Position numbers and translations under genes: made by a program
Notes under the pieces: generated by a model
What the model was told of the DNA's origin: nothing
The model's database searches: none
The model's input: only the letters and a program-made list of their open reading frames with translations
Part shown: positions 39,173 through 47,113 of the stretch, piece after piece
Position numbering within the stretch: position 1 is the stretch's first letter
How the letters are laid out: each line of letters begins with the position of its first letter
NCBI GenBank assembly: GCA_023386795.1
Contig: JAEWJB010000167.1
Location: forward strand, 1-53,389
Direction of reading: 5' to 3'
Source: Pseudomonadota bacterium
GTDB taxonomy: Bacteria > Pseudomonadota > Gammaproteobacteria > Xanthomonadales > Xanthomonadaceae
Length of the DNA stretch: 53,389 nucleotides

Positions 39173-41712
39173 TCGGGCAACAGCGTCTCTGCCCAGATGT
39201 CTTGCCGCTGGCGGCCCGTAACGCCGGCAGCGGCCCTCGCGCGGCTCAACGCCGCCATGTTTGCATCGGCGACGTTGGCGGTCTGCAGCGACTGGCCGAA
39301 CCCCAGCTCGCTGTACGCGAAGCCACGGTGCTCCTCCAGCCAGCGGGCTTGCCTGTCCGCTTCCTGCGTGTTGCCCAGCGCCGCCTGGACTTCCCACATC
39401 GCGACGCGCGCCTGGTAGCGCTCGTTGCCGGCGTCGATCATCGGCTGCAGCAGCGCCCTGGCAGCCTCGGGTTGACCGGCGGCCAGTTCGAGCCGGGCCT
39501 GGACAACGCCCATCATGTCGGCCACGCCGGGATAGCCGAACAAGTCCGGATTCCGGCGAACGTCGGAAAGGATGCGACGAGCGTCTTCCACCTCACCCCA
39601 ACGTGCCGACAGCAGCGCGGCCGACAGCGCGAGCCCGGCTTCGTTCGCGTTGCGCATGTCTCCCGCGGCGATGCGCTTGACCGCGCGTGCACCGATGTCC
39701 TGCGCCAACTCGGCGGCGCGCTGCTTGTCTCCCCCCAGCCATGTCGCCGTGGCGCCCTGCAGGCGCAGGCCATCCTTGACGAAGTCGATGCCCGGCGAGA
39801 CCCGCGCCTCCGCCGCCGCGGACAATTCCACCGCACGACTCCACTGCTGCATGTCCACTGCCATCGTGATCCGATCGATGTATGCGAAGGGATCGGCGAC
39901 GTCGAGCCGCTGTTGAAGCTTGTCGGCGGCAGGGAAGTTCCTGCGTGCCAGGTCCACCGTCATCCGGCGCCGCAGGCTGCTGTTGTAGCCCAGCGCGATG
40001 GCGCGATCGAAAGCATCGGCCGCCTCGTCGTACTTTCCCAATGCGAGCAGCGAACGACCCATCGTATCCAGGCCACGGGTCGCGAATTCACCCTGCGGCG
40101 CCGAAGTCCGGTCCGCGTAAGGCAGCGAGTCGGCGAACATGTTGTTGGCCTGCAGCGCCATCGCGGTGTTGCCCTGGGCCGGCAGGAAGTCCGGGTACAG
40201 CTTGGCCAGCGTCCGCCAGTTTTCCAGCGCGTCGCCGGGGTTTTCGAATTCCGACTTCCAGGCGTGGAGGTAGAGCTCCTCGCGAGGCGCCAGCCGGTTG
40301 GCCACGCTGATGGCATGCGCCAGCATGCGCTGGGCCTCGGGAAGACGCTCCATCGAGTACAGCGCCCTCATGCTGCCCATCCAAGCGAGGGCGAAATCGG
40401 GATCCGTGCGGGTCGCCTCGCCGTAGAAACGCAGCGCCTCCGGAAAATTGCCTGCGGAATAGGCCTTTTGTCCGAGCGCGAAAGCACGAAGCGCATCCAG
40501 GCTGCTGGTCGTCACCTCCGGCAGTGGCTGCGAAGCGCGGCTGAGCGCGTCGTGATCCTCACCGAGCCCGGTGCGCAGATCAGCGACCACCCGGTCAATA
40601 TTCCCCAACAGGCTTTCGGCGCCCTTTCCATCGGCGCTGGCCACGAATACAACCTGGCCGGTCTGGGGACTCACGACCTCGGCGGTGACCCGCATGCGAC
40701 CGCCGATCTCCTGCACCATCGGCATCAGGACCAGGGTCGCGCCATCGCGGATGGCCACCTCGGCCGCCACGTGCGGATCCGTCAGGTCCTTCGCACCTAC
40801 GCGCATGCGCTGCAGCGTGTTGCGCACCTTCAGGTCACTTACGACATTGACGTAGCGGGACTGCTCCAGGCTGATGCGGAATGCCTGTTCGAGAGAGTCG
40901 TCGAACAGCGTATCGCCTGTGAGGTTGCGCAGGTCGCCAACCACCACCCAGTCCCGTTCGGCGAAAGCGATCGCGGGCTCCGAGCGGGTAAAGAACCAGA
41001 TGCTGGTGAACACCGTGGCCGCGACCGCCACTTCAGCCACCAGTGCCGCGGGCCGTCGCCACAGCGGAATATCGCGCCACGCCTTCTGCGTGCTTTTCGG
41101 CGCGCGCAACGGGGTCAGGCCAATCTCGCCGACCTCGTACACCTCCATGCGCGTCGGCATGCCCTTGAAGCGCCAATGCCCATGCGACTTCCACAGCAGC
41201 CGTTCGCCGCGCTCGCCCAGCTCGCGCGCCGCTCGCTGCGTCAACGATTCGGCCACCGCCGAGAGCAGGATCTGCCCGGGCCGTGCCAGCGCCATCAGCC
41301 GTGCAGCGACCGGCTTGGCCAGGCCCTCCACTTCGAGCGGCTTTGCGCCGATCTGTACCGCTTCCTCGCTGTTGCGCCAGGTGAGCACTTCGCCGACATG
41401 CAGGCCGGCGCGCGCCAGCAGGCGCAGGCCGCGGGCATGGCCGAGTTCGCGCAGGCCCTGCTGGTAATCGAGCGCGAAACCCAACCCATCGATCGGACGT
41501 TCGAACAACAGCAGCAAGCCGTCGGAACGATCGATCAGCCGTCCGCGCCACTGCTGCTGCAACCGCAGCACCAGCGCGTCATGGTCGCGGAACAGTTCGG
41601 CCGCGGCGGCGTCGCCCAAGCGCTCGACCAGCTCGGTGGAATCGCACAGGTCGGTCAGCAGCAGCGTTCGCAGCTGCGGGGCATCGGCCAGAGGTTGCGG
41701 GACACCATCCAT
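39118..41712 (-). CDS. Cyclase-like/TPR membrane protein of the modified-peptide system
   Basis: An 864-residue protein. Residues 14-160 are a class III nucleotide cyclase-like domain: metal-type D21 ('LLTDLCDSTELVERLG'), D64 ('RSDGLLLLFE'), 'RAGLHVGEVLTW' and 'PVAARLMALARPGQILLSAV'. The purine-specifying Lys is not evident ('GRLIDRSDG') and the usual VNxAAR Asn is replaced ('KPVAARL', R138 kept), so activity is doubtful. One membrane helix lies at about 222-241. Residues 255-390 resemble the TolB-like domain found in such proteins ('VVVGDLRNLTGDTLFDDSLE'), and the rest is TPR repeats (for example 'AFALGQKAYSAGNFPEALRF'). Cytoplasmic N-terminus and periplasmic TPR are likely. It fits the 'putative peptide modification system cyclase' group (TIGR04510-like; to be confirmed). 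The start follows AGGAG, 26 bases after the GGDEF gene; the stop lies inside the precursor gene. Confidence 0.85.
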   Translation of the reverse strand: MDGVPQPLADAPQLRTLLLTDLCDSTELVERLGDAAAAELFRDHDALVLRLQQQWRGRLIDRSDGLLLLFERPIDGLGFALDYQQGLRELGHARGLRLLARAGLHVGEVLTWRNSEEAVQIGAKPLEVEGLAKPVAARLMALARPGQILLSAVAESLTQRAARELGERGERLLWKSHGHWRFKGMPTRMEVYEVGEIGLTPLRAPKSTQKAWRDIPLWRRPAALVAEVAVAATVFTSIWFFTRSEPAIAFAERDWVVVGDLRNLTGDTLFDDSLEQAFRISLEQSRYVNVVSDLKVRNTLQRMRVGAKDLTDPHVAAEVAIRDGATLVLMPMVQEIGGRMRVTAEVVSPQTGQVVFVASADGKGAESLLGNIDRVVADLRTGLGEDHDALSRASQPLPEVTTSSLDALRAFALGQKAYSAGNFPEALRFYGEATRTDPDFALAWMGSMRALYSMERLPEAQRMLAHAISVANRLAPREELYLHAWKSEFENPGDALENWRTLAKLYPDFLPAQGNTAMALQANNMFADSLPYADRTSAPQGEFATRGLDTMGRSLLALGKYDEAADAFDRAIALGYNSSLRRRMTVDLARRNFPAADKLQQRLDVADPFAYIDRITMAVDMQQWSRAVELSAAAEARVSPGIDFVKDGLRLQGATATWLGGDKQRAAELAQDIGARAVKRIAAGDMRNANEAGLALSAALLSARWGEVEDARRILSDVRRNPDLFGYPGVADMMGVVQARLELAAGQPEAARALLQPMIDAGNERYQARVAMWEVQAALGNTQEADRQARWLEEHRGFAYSELGFGQSLQTANVADANMAALSRARAAAGVTGRQRQDIWAETLLPDYLRVRLATFPASRIGLL

Positions 41713-41738
41713 CGCGCGATCTCCTGTTCGCCCAATGC

Positions 41739-42776
41739 TCAGACCACCGAAGGCGCCGTTTCCAACCCATGCAGGCGGTTGCCGCCCAGGCGCTTGGCTT
41801 CGTACAGCGCGCTGTCCGCGCGCGCGTACCAATCGTTCCAGCTACCCCCATGGGTGTCCAGCTGGGTGATACCGATGCTGACCGGGCAGATTTGTGGCGC
41901 ACCCTCCAGGCTGAGCTGCGCCTGCACGTTGCGCAGGATCCGCTCGGCCAGCGTACGCAGCCCCTCGGCATCCGTGCTGGCCACGAACACGCAGAACTCA
42001 TCCCCACCCAGCCGGCAAGCCAGGTCGTCGCCGACCAGCACGGAGCGCAGGATATGCGCCACGTTCTGCAACACGCGATCACCGGTCAGGTGGCCGTGCT
42101 CGTCGTTGACACGCTTGAAGCGGTCACAATCGATCAGCAGCAATCCGTTGCCGGGCCGGCGGCCGGCGCGGCGGCATTCCTGCAGGTGAAGGGTCAGGCC
42201 GCGGCGGTTGTACAGGCCGGTAAGCTCGTCCGTACGAATGAGTTCTTCGGTCTGGTTGAGCTGGTGCGAGGTCGCGTAGAGATTGTCCAGCGCCTCTTCC
42301 AGGTCGTGGTTGCGCCGACGCAACTGCCGGATCAGCAGCTGCTCGTTGTTGACGACGCGCACGATCGAACGACGCAGGAAATGCGCGGTCAATGCAGGAT
42401 CGTGGTCGACCAGCTTCTGGAAGTCGGTATGGTCCAGTTCGATGAGTTCGCAGTCGCTGGCCGCGGTGGCGTCCGCGCTGCGCGGGTGGTCGCCGATCAA
42501 CAAGCCCAGTTCGCCGAAGAACTCTCCGGCACCCATGTGCTTGAGCACCAGGTCCTCGCCGAAATCCAGGTCCACGGTACCGCTGACGACGATGAACATC
42601 TGCGTCCCGATGTCGCCGCGGCGGAAAAGATGATGGCCGGCAGAGACGGTGCGCGTGCGTCCAAAGCGCGCGAACAGCGCGGTCTCGGCAGGCTCGAGCA
42701 CCGCATGCGTGGCATCCGGCTGGCTCGCACGTACGTTGAGGTCGGCCGCTCCGGGCCCCGCACTGGCGCAGTTCAT
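41739..42776 (-). CDS. Cyclic-nucleotide-binding GGDEF protein (probable diguanylate cyclase)
   Basis: A 345-residue cytoplasmic protein. Residues about 35-140 are a CNB domain whose phosphate-binding cassette 'GAGEFFGELGLLIGDHPRSA' keeps the key Glu (E89) and Arg (R99). A linker helix follows (145-180), then a GGDEF domain (about 180-335) with an intact active site 'CRLGGDEFCVFV' (257-261) and 'LLLIDCDRFKRVND'. The inhibitory RxxD site reads VGDD, so the usual Arg is lacking. It should make c-di-GMP in response to cAMP, cGMP or another cNMP. It is first in a two-gene unit with the cyclase-like gene. I took the ATG at 42776 (AAGGATG upstream) over a longer GTG start. Confidence 0.92.
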   Translation of the reverse strand: MNCASAGPGAADLNVRASQPDATHAVLEPAETALFARFGRTRTVSAGHHLFRRGDIGTQMFIVVSGTVDLDFGEDLVLKHMGAGEFFGELGLLIGDHPRSADATAASDCELIELDHTDFQKLVDHDPALTAHFLRRSIVRVVNNEQLLIRQLRRRNHDLEEALDNLYATSHQLNQTEELIRTDELTGLYNRRGLTLHLQECRRAGRRPGNGLLLIDCDRFKRVNDEHGHLTGDRVLQNVAHILRSVLVGDDLACRLGGDEFCVFVASTDAEGLRTLAERILRNVQAQLSLEGAPQICPVSIGITQLDTHGGSWNDWYARADSALYEAKRLGGNRLHGLETAPSVV

Positions 42777-43066
42777 CCCCACATCCTTGGCCGGCGGGCT
42801 TTGCCGGTCGATATTTGATACTAGCACCTTAAGAAAGCGTTCATCGTGACGTCACATACAATCTCATAGAGCGTGAGAATACATGTGCGCTTTGCCCCAG
42901 GCACTTCGCTAACGGCTTGGCATGCTGTCCCGCTGAAAAAAAAGAGCCCGGGTTGCCCCGGGCCCGGCCCCTCCCGAGGGCCGATCAAACGCCCTCCTTC
43001 CCCGGTATGGTTCCACCCCGGCGGCGGCCCCTCTCAGCCGGCCGAGGTGGACACGCCGCGGCGAGG
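42777..43066. other. Intergenic stretch between the GGDEF gene and aceA
   Basis: These 290 bases hold a perfect palindrome GTGACGTCAC (42846-42855), 70 bases upstream of the GGDEF start; it has the half-sites of a CRP/Clp-type site (TGTGA...TCACA) but too short a spacer. They also hold the aceA terminator (listed separately) and a GC-rich part (42964-43066) with no gene I can support. Confidence 0.4.
42936..42963 (-). terminator. Terminator of aceA (minus strand)
   Basis: On the minus strand: GCCCGGG-GCAA-CCCGGGC (42963-42946), a perfect 7-bp GC stem with a GNRA-like loop, then CT and eight T's (42943-42936). It is about 100 bases after the aceA stop codon and has the classic intrinsic form. 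Confidence 0.88.
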
Positions 43067-44359
43067 TCAGGCGGCCTTCTCACCATGGAACTGCTCTTCC
43101 TCCGTCGAGCCGGTCAGGGCGGTCGTTGAGGACTGCCCCTGCTGGATGGCCTGCGTCACCGCATCGAAATAGCCCGTGCCCACCTCGCGCTGGTGCTTCA
43201 CGGCGGTAAAGCCCTTCTCGGCCGCAGCGAACTCGGCCTCCTGCAATTCGACGAAAGCGCTCATCTGGCGGCGTGCGTAGCCGTGGGCCAGGTTGAACAT
43301 CGAATAGTTCAGCGAATGGAAGCCGGCCAGGGTGATGAACTGGAAGCGGTAGCCGTAGCGGGCAATCTCTTTCTGGAACTGGGCGATCGTGGCGTCGTCC
43401 AGGTTCTTCTTCCAGTTGAAGCTCGGCGAGCAGTTGTAGGCCAGCAGCTTGCCCGGGAACTTCGCGTGGATCGCCTCGGCGAACTTGCGGGCGAATTCCA
43501 GGTCGGGCTTGCCGGTCTCGCACCAGATCAGGTCCGCATAGGGCGCATACGCCAAGCCACGGCTGATCGCCTGGTCCAGGCCCTTGCGGGTCTTGTAGAA
43601 GCCTTCGACGGTGCGCTCGCCGGTAGTGAAGGGCTGGTCGGTCGGGTCGATGTCGCTGGTCAGCAGGTCGGCGGCCTCGGCGTCCGTGCGGGCGACGAGC
43701 AGGGTGGGCACCCCCATCACGTCGGCGGCCAGGCGCGCCGCGTTGAGCTTCTCAATCGCCTCGCGGCTGGGCACCAGCACCTTGCCACCCATGTGGCCGC
43801 ACTTCTTCACCGAAGCCAGCTGGTCTTCGAAGTGAACGCCGGCGGCACCGGCCTCGATCATGCCCTTCATCAGCTCGAAGGCATTGAGCACGCCGCCGAA
43901 GCCGGCTTCGGCGTCGGCCACGATCGGCTGCAGGAAATCGATATCGTCCTTGCCTTCGGCATGGTGCAGCTGGTCGGCGCGCAGCAGCGTGTTGTTGATG
44001 CGCTTGACCACCGCCGGCACCGAGTCGGCCGGATACAAGGACTGGTCCGGATACATCTGCCCGGCCAGGTTGGCGTCGGCCGCCACCTGCCAGCCAGAGA
44101 GGTAAATGGCATTGAGGCCGGCCTTCACCTGCTGCATCGCCTGGTTGCCCGTCAGCGCACCCAGCGCGTTGACGAAGTCCTTCTCGTGCAGGTACTTCCA
44201 CAATTTCTCGGCGCCGAGCCGGGCCAGGGAGTGCTCCACGTGCACGGTGCCGCGCAGGCGCACGACGTCCTCGGCGCTGTAGTGGCGGGTGATCCCTTCC
44301 CAGCGCGGGTTGGTGTCCCAGTCGTGCTGGATCTGTTCGGCGGTCGGCAGCTTGCTCAT
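43067..44359 (-). CDS. aceA: Isocitrate lyase
   Basis: A 430-residue isocitrate lyase, splitting isocitrate into glyoxylate and succinate in the glyoxylate bypass. The catalytic loop is 'KKCGHMGGKVLVPSREAI' (185-202) with C187. Other markers are 'NAIYLSGWQVAADANLAGQM', 'IVADAEAGFGGVLNAFELM' and 'NCSPSFNWKKNLDDATIAQF'. Length fits the bacterial class. It lies 54 bases downstream of aceB on the same strand, with a strong terminator behind. Confidence 0.98.
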   Translation of the reverse strand: MSKLPTAEQIQHDWDTNPRWEGITRHYSAEDVVRLRGTVHVEHSLARLGAEKLWKYLHEKDFVNALGALTGNQAMQQVKAGLNAIYLSGWQVAADANLAGQMYPDQSLYPADSVPAVVKRINNTLLRADQLHHAEGKDDIDFLQPIVADAEAGFGGVLNAFELMKGMIEAGAAGVHFEDQLASVKKCGHMGGKVLVPSREAIEKLNAARLAADVMGVPTLLVARTDAEAADLLTSDIDPTDQPFTTGERTVEGFYKTRKGLDQAISRGLAYAPYADLIWCETGKPDLEFARKFAEAIHAKFPGKLLAYNCSPSFNWKKNLDDATIAQFQKEIARYGYRFQFITLAGFHSLNYSMFNLAHGYARRQMSAFVELQEAEFAAAEKGFTAVKHQREVGTGYFDAVTQAIQQGQSSTTALTGSTEEEQFHGEKAA

Positions 44360-44413
44360 CGCGGTACTCCAGGTAGTGGGGTGGAACGTGGAAAGGCGGA
44401 AAGCGCCAGGCGC

Positions 44414-46036
44414 TCAGTCGATGCGCTGGTAGGCGGGCAGGGTGAGGAAGTCGGCCAGGGTCTCGCCCCGGCTCAGGGTGTCGAGCAGGCCGATGGCCTC
44501 GGCGATGCGAGCGCCGCCTGGCAGTTTCTCGGTGTTGCCCAGGCGGGCCGGCAGGTTGCGCAGCGTGGTGTCGAGCAGTGCCAGGTCGATGGCGGTGCCG
44601 TCGTCCAGTCGCTGCCCGGGGTGATGCAGCCACTGCCAGATCTGCGCGCGGCTGATCTCGGCGGTCGCCGCGTCCTCCATCAGGTGGTGGATGGGCACGC
44701 AGCCGTTGCCGTCCAGCCAGGCGGCCAGGTAGCGCACGCACACCTCGACATTGCCCTCGAACCCGCCACGGGTGATGGTGCCGGGCGACGGCGCGATCAA
44801 CGCATCGCGATTCGCCTGCACGTCCGGGCGCAGCACGCCATGTTGGTTCGGGCCGGGCATGTGCTCGTCGAAGATCGCGCGCGCCACCGGCACCAGCGCC
44901 GGATGCGCGACCCAGGTGCCGTCATGGCCGGCGGTGACTTCGCGCAGCTTGTCGGCGCGCACGCGGGCCATGGCCTGTTCGTTGGCGGCCTCGTCGTGGT
45001 TGATCGGAATCTGCGCGGCCATGCCGCCCATCGCATGTGCGCCGCGGCGGTGGCAGGTCTTGATCAGCAGTTCCGAATACGCCTTCAGGAACGGCTGGGT
45101 CATGGTGACCTGGCCGCGCTCGGGCAGGATGCGGTCGGCGTGGCCGCGGAAGGTCTTCAGGTACGAAAAGATGTAGTCCCAGCGCCCGCAGTTCAGGCCG
45201 ACGATACGCTCGCGCAATGCGTGCAGGATCTCGTCCATCTCGAACACGGCCGGCAGCGTCTCGATCAGCACGGTGACCTTGATCTGCCCATGCGGCAGGC
45301 CGAGCATCGCCTCGATGTGGGCCAACGCGGTCTCCCACAGCGCCGCCTCTTCCATCGACTGCAGCTTGGGCAGGTACAGGTAGGGGCCGCGATCGCGCTG
45401 GATCAGCGTGCGCGCGTTGTGGAAGGCGAACAGCGCCGCGTCGAACAGGCCGCCGGCGATCGGCTGGCCGTCGATCAGCACGTGCTTCTCGTCCAGGTGC
45501 CAGCCGCGCGGGCGCACGATCAGCACGGCCTGCTGCTCCAGCGGCTTCAGCGCATAGTGCTTGGCCGGCGTGTCGAAGGTCAGGTCCCCGCGCACCGCGC
45601 CCATCAGTGCGCGCTGGCCGGCCAGCAGGTTGCGCCAGGTCGGGGAGGTCGAGTCCTCGAAGTCAGCCATGAACACCTTCGCACCGGAATTCAGTGCGTT
45701 GATGACCATCTTCGGGTCGGTTGGACCGGTGATCTCCACGCGGCGGTCCTGCAGCGCGGCCGGGATCGGGGCGACCTTCCACTCGCTGCTGCGGATCGCG
45801 GCGGTGTCGGCGCGGAAGTCCGGCAGTTCGCCCTGGTCGAAGCGGGCCTGCCGCTCGCGGCGGGCGGCCAGTCGCTGCTGGCGGCCCGGCTCGATCGCAC
45901 GGTGCAGCGAGACGAGCAGCGCCAGCACCGGCGGCGGCATCAGTTCGGATTGGCCGGCCACATGGGCGGTCAAGGCGATGCCGGGGGTCGCGCGATCGAG
46001 GTTCGATTCCGGGCGGGGCGCAAAGGCGGCGGACAT
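44414..46036 (-). CDS. aceB: Malate synthase A
   Basis: A 540-residue malate synthase A, joining glyoxylate and acetyl-CoA to malate. Markers are 'VFMADFEDSTSPTWRNLLAG', 'LIVRPRGWHLDEKHVLIDG', 'PYLYLPKLQSMEEAALW', 'KVTVLIETLPAVFEMDEILH', 'GLNCGRWDYIFSYLKTFRGH' (substrate-binding Arg/Glu/Asp set) and 'AVEHRGAHAMGGMAAQIP'-like wording, here 'RRGAHAMGGMAAQIP'. The start at MSAAFAPRPE gives the family length. It is the first gene of the aceBA unit and diverges from a LysR-type gene. Confidence 0.97.
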   Translation of the reverse strand: MSAAFAPRPESNLDRATPGIALTAHVAGQSELMPPPVLALLVSLHRAIEPGRQQRLAARRERQARFDQGELPDFRADTAAIRSSEWKVAPIPAALQDRRVEITGPTDPKMVINALNSGAKVFMADFEDSTSPTWRNLLAGQRALMGAVRGDLTFDTPAKHYALKPLEQQAVLIVRPRGWHLDEKHVLIDGQPIAGGLFDAALFAFHNARTLIQRDRGPYLYLPKLQSMEEAALWETALAHIEAMLGLPHGQIKVTVLIETLPAVFEMDEILHALRERIVGLNCGRWDYIFSYLKTFRGHADRILPERGQVTMTQPFLKAYSELLIKTCHRRGAHAMGGMAAQIPINHDEAANEQAMARVRADKLREVTAGHDGTWVAHPALVPVARAIFDEHMPGPNQHGVLRPDVQANRDALIAPSPGTITRGGFEGNVEVCVRYLAAWLDGNGCVPIHHLMEDAATAEISRAQIWQWLHHPGQRLDDGTAIDLALLDTTLRNLPARLGNTEKLPGGARIAEAIGLLDTLSRGETLADFLTLPAYQRID

Positions 46037-46117
46037 GGGCGTTCCTGTGGTGCGGGCAGGGCTCCACGTTGCCGCTGGCGCCTGGTATTTGACAAAGCAG
46101 TTTTTGCAATGCCTTAA

Positions 46118-46132
46118 ATAAGTCTGGCTTAT
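46118..46132. promoter_or_regulatory. Candidate LysR operator of aceBA
   Basis: ATAAG-TCTGG-CTTAT, a perfect 5-5-5 inverted repeat of the T-N11-A LysR form, preceded by the related CTTAAATAAG (46113-46122). It lies between divergent aceB and lysR, 13 bases upstream of the lysR start. Confidence 0.55.
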
Positions 46133-46144
46133 AGTCCTCACGCC

Positions 46145-47113
46145 ATGGCGACCCGAGAACCCGCAAGTCCTCGTTTTTCCTACAAATCCGACCGGCTCAA
46201 GCCCCTTCGCGCCTTCTGCCAGACGGTGCGGTTGGGGTCGGTGTCGCGGGCGGCCGACGCCTTGTTCGTCAGCCAGCCGGCGGTGACCCAGCAGTTGCAG
46301 GCATTGGAGCGGGAATTGGGCGTAGTGCTGTTCGAGCGCAGCGGCCGGCGGTTGTCGCCGAGTCGGGAAGGCCAGCTGCTCTACGAAATGGCCCAGCCGC
46401 TGGTGGAAAGTCTCGACGGGCTGGAGGCCAGCTTTCGCGACAAGGTGCGGGGCCTGGACGCAGGCGAGCTGCACGTGGCCGCCAACAGCTCGACCATCCT
46501 CTATCTGCTGCCGAAGATCGTGGAGGCGTTCCGCGCCCGGCATCCGGCGGTCCGCCTAACCCTGCACAACGCGATCAGTGCCGACGGCACCGACCTGCTG
46601 CGCGAGGACGCGGTGGACCTGGCCGTCGGCTCGATGCTCGACGTACCGGCAGACCTCAGCTACGCCCCGGTCTACCGCTTCGAGCAACGCCTGATCACGC
46701 CGCCCGACCATCCGCTCGCGACCAAGCCGCGGCTCACCCTGGAAGACCTCTCGCCCTACCCGCTGATCCTGCCCCCGCGCCGGCAGGTCACCTACCGGCT
46801 GGTCGACCTGGTGTTCCAGCAGGCGCGGGTGCCCTACACGGTAGCGCTGGAGGTTGGCGGCTGGGAGGTAATCAAGCAGTACGTGGCGATGGGCATGGGC
46901 ATCTCCATCGTCACCTCGATCTGCCTCACCGATGCCGACCACGACAAGCTGGCGACGCGCTCGCTGAAGGAATGGTTTCCCACCCGGAGCTACGGCGTGG
47001 TGGTACGCAAGGGCAAGTACCTGTCCCCGCAAGCGCGGGCTTTCATCGAACTGATCCAACCGGACCTGTTCGCACCGCGCGCCTATGAAGACAGCGGCCC
47101 GTCCGAGCGATGA
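46145..47113 (+). CDS. LysR-family regulator, probable regulator of the glyoxylate bypass
   Basis: A 322-residue LysR-type (CysB-like branch) regulator. The HTH is at about 17-75 ('LRAFCQTVRLGSVSRAADAL', 'SQPAVTQQLQALERELGVVL'), and the effector domain has 'LHVAANSSTILYLLPKIVEA' and 'VGGWEVIKQYVAMGMGISIV'. It diverges from aceBA with a LysR-type inverted repeat between. In Xanthomonadaceae this gene pair is stable, so control of aceBA is likely; the effector is unknown. Its stop overlaps the next gene's start (ATGA). Confidence 0.92.
   Translation: MATREPASPRFSYKSDRLKPLRAFCQTVRLGSVSRAADALFVSQPAVTQQLQALERELGVVLFERSGRRLSPSREGQLLYEMAQPLVESLDGLEASFRDKVRGLDAGELHVAANSSTILYLLPKIVEAFRARHPAVRLTLHNAISADGTDLLREDAVDLAVGSMLDVPADLSYAPVYRFEQRLITPPDHPLATKPRLTLEDLSPYPLILPPRRQVTYRLVDLVFQQARVPYTVALEVGGWEVIKQYVAMGMGISIVTSICLTDADHDKLATRSLKEWFPTRSYGVVVRKGKYLSPQARAFIELIQPDLFAPRAYEDSGPSER

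Noticed and set aside
39034..42189. A 1051-residue plus-strand frame opposite the cyclase gene
   Set aside because: It is antisense to a recognisable cyclase/TPR protein and has no domain of its own; a high-GC shadow.
37545..42776. YcaO, radical-SAM, LanM, C39 peptidase or ABC exporter genes near the precursor
   Set aside because: None found on either strand between liuD and aceA; the system as seen has no cyclodehydratase or exporter.
42846..42855. GTGACGTCAC as a CRP/Clp site for the GGDEF gene
   Set aside because: The half-sites match, but the usual 6-bp spacer is missing; noted only as a palindrome.
43193..46117. A 974-residue plus-strand frame opposite aceA and aceB
   Set aside because: Antisense to two certain genes, with shadow composition.
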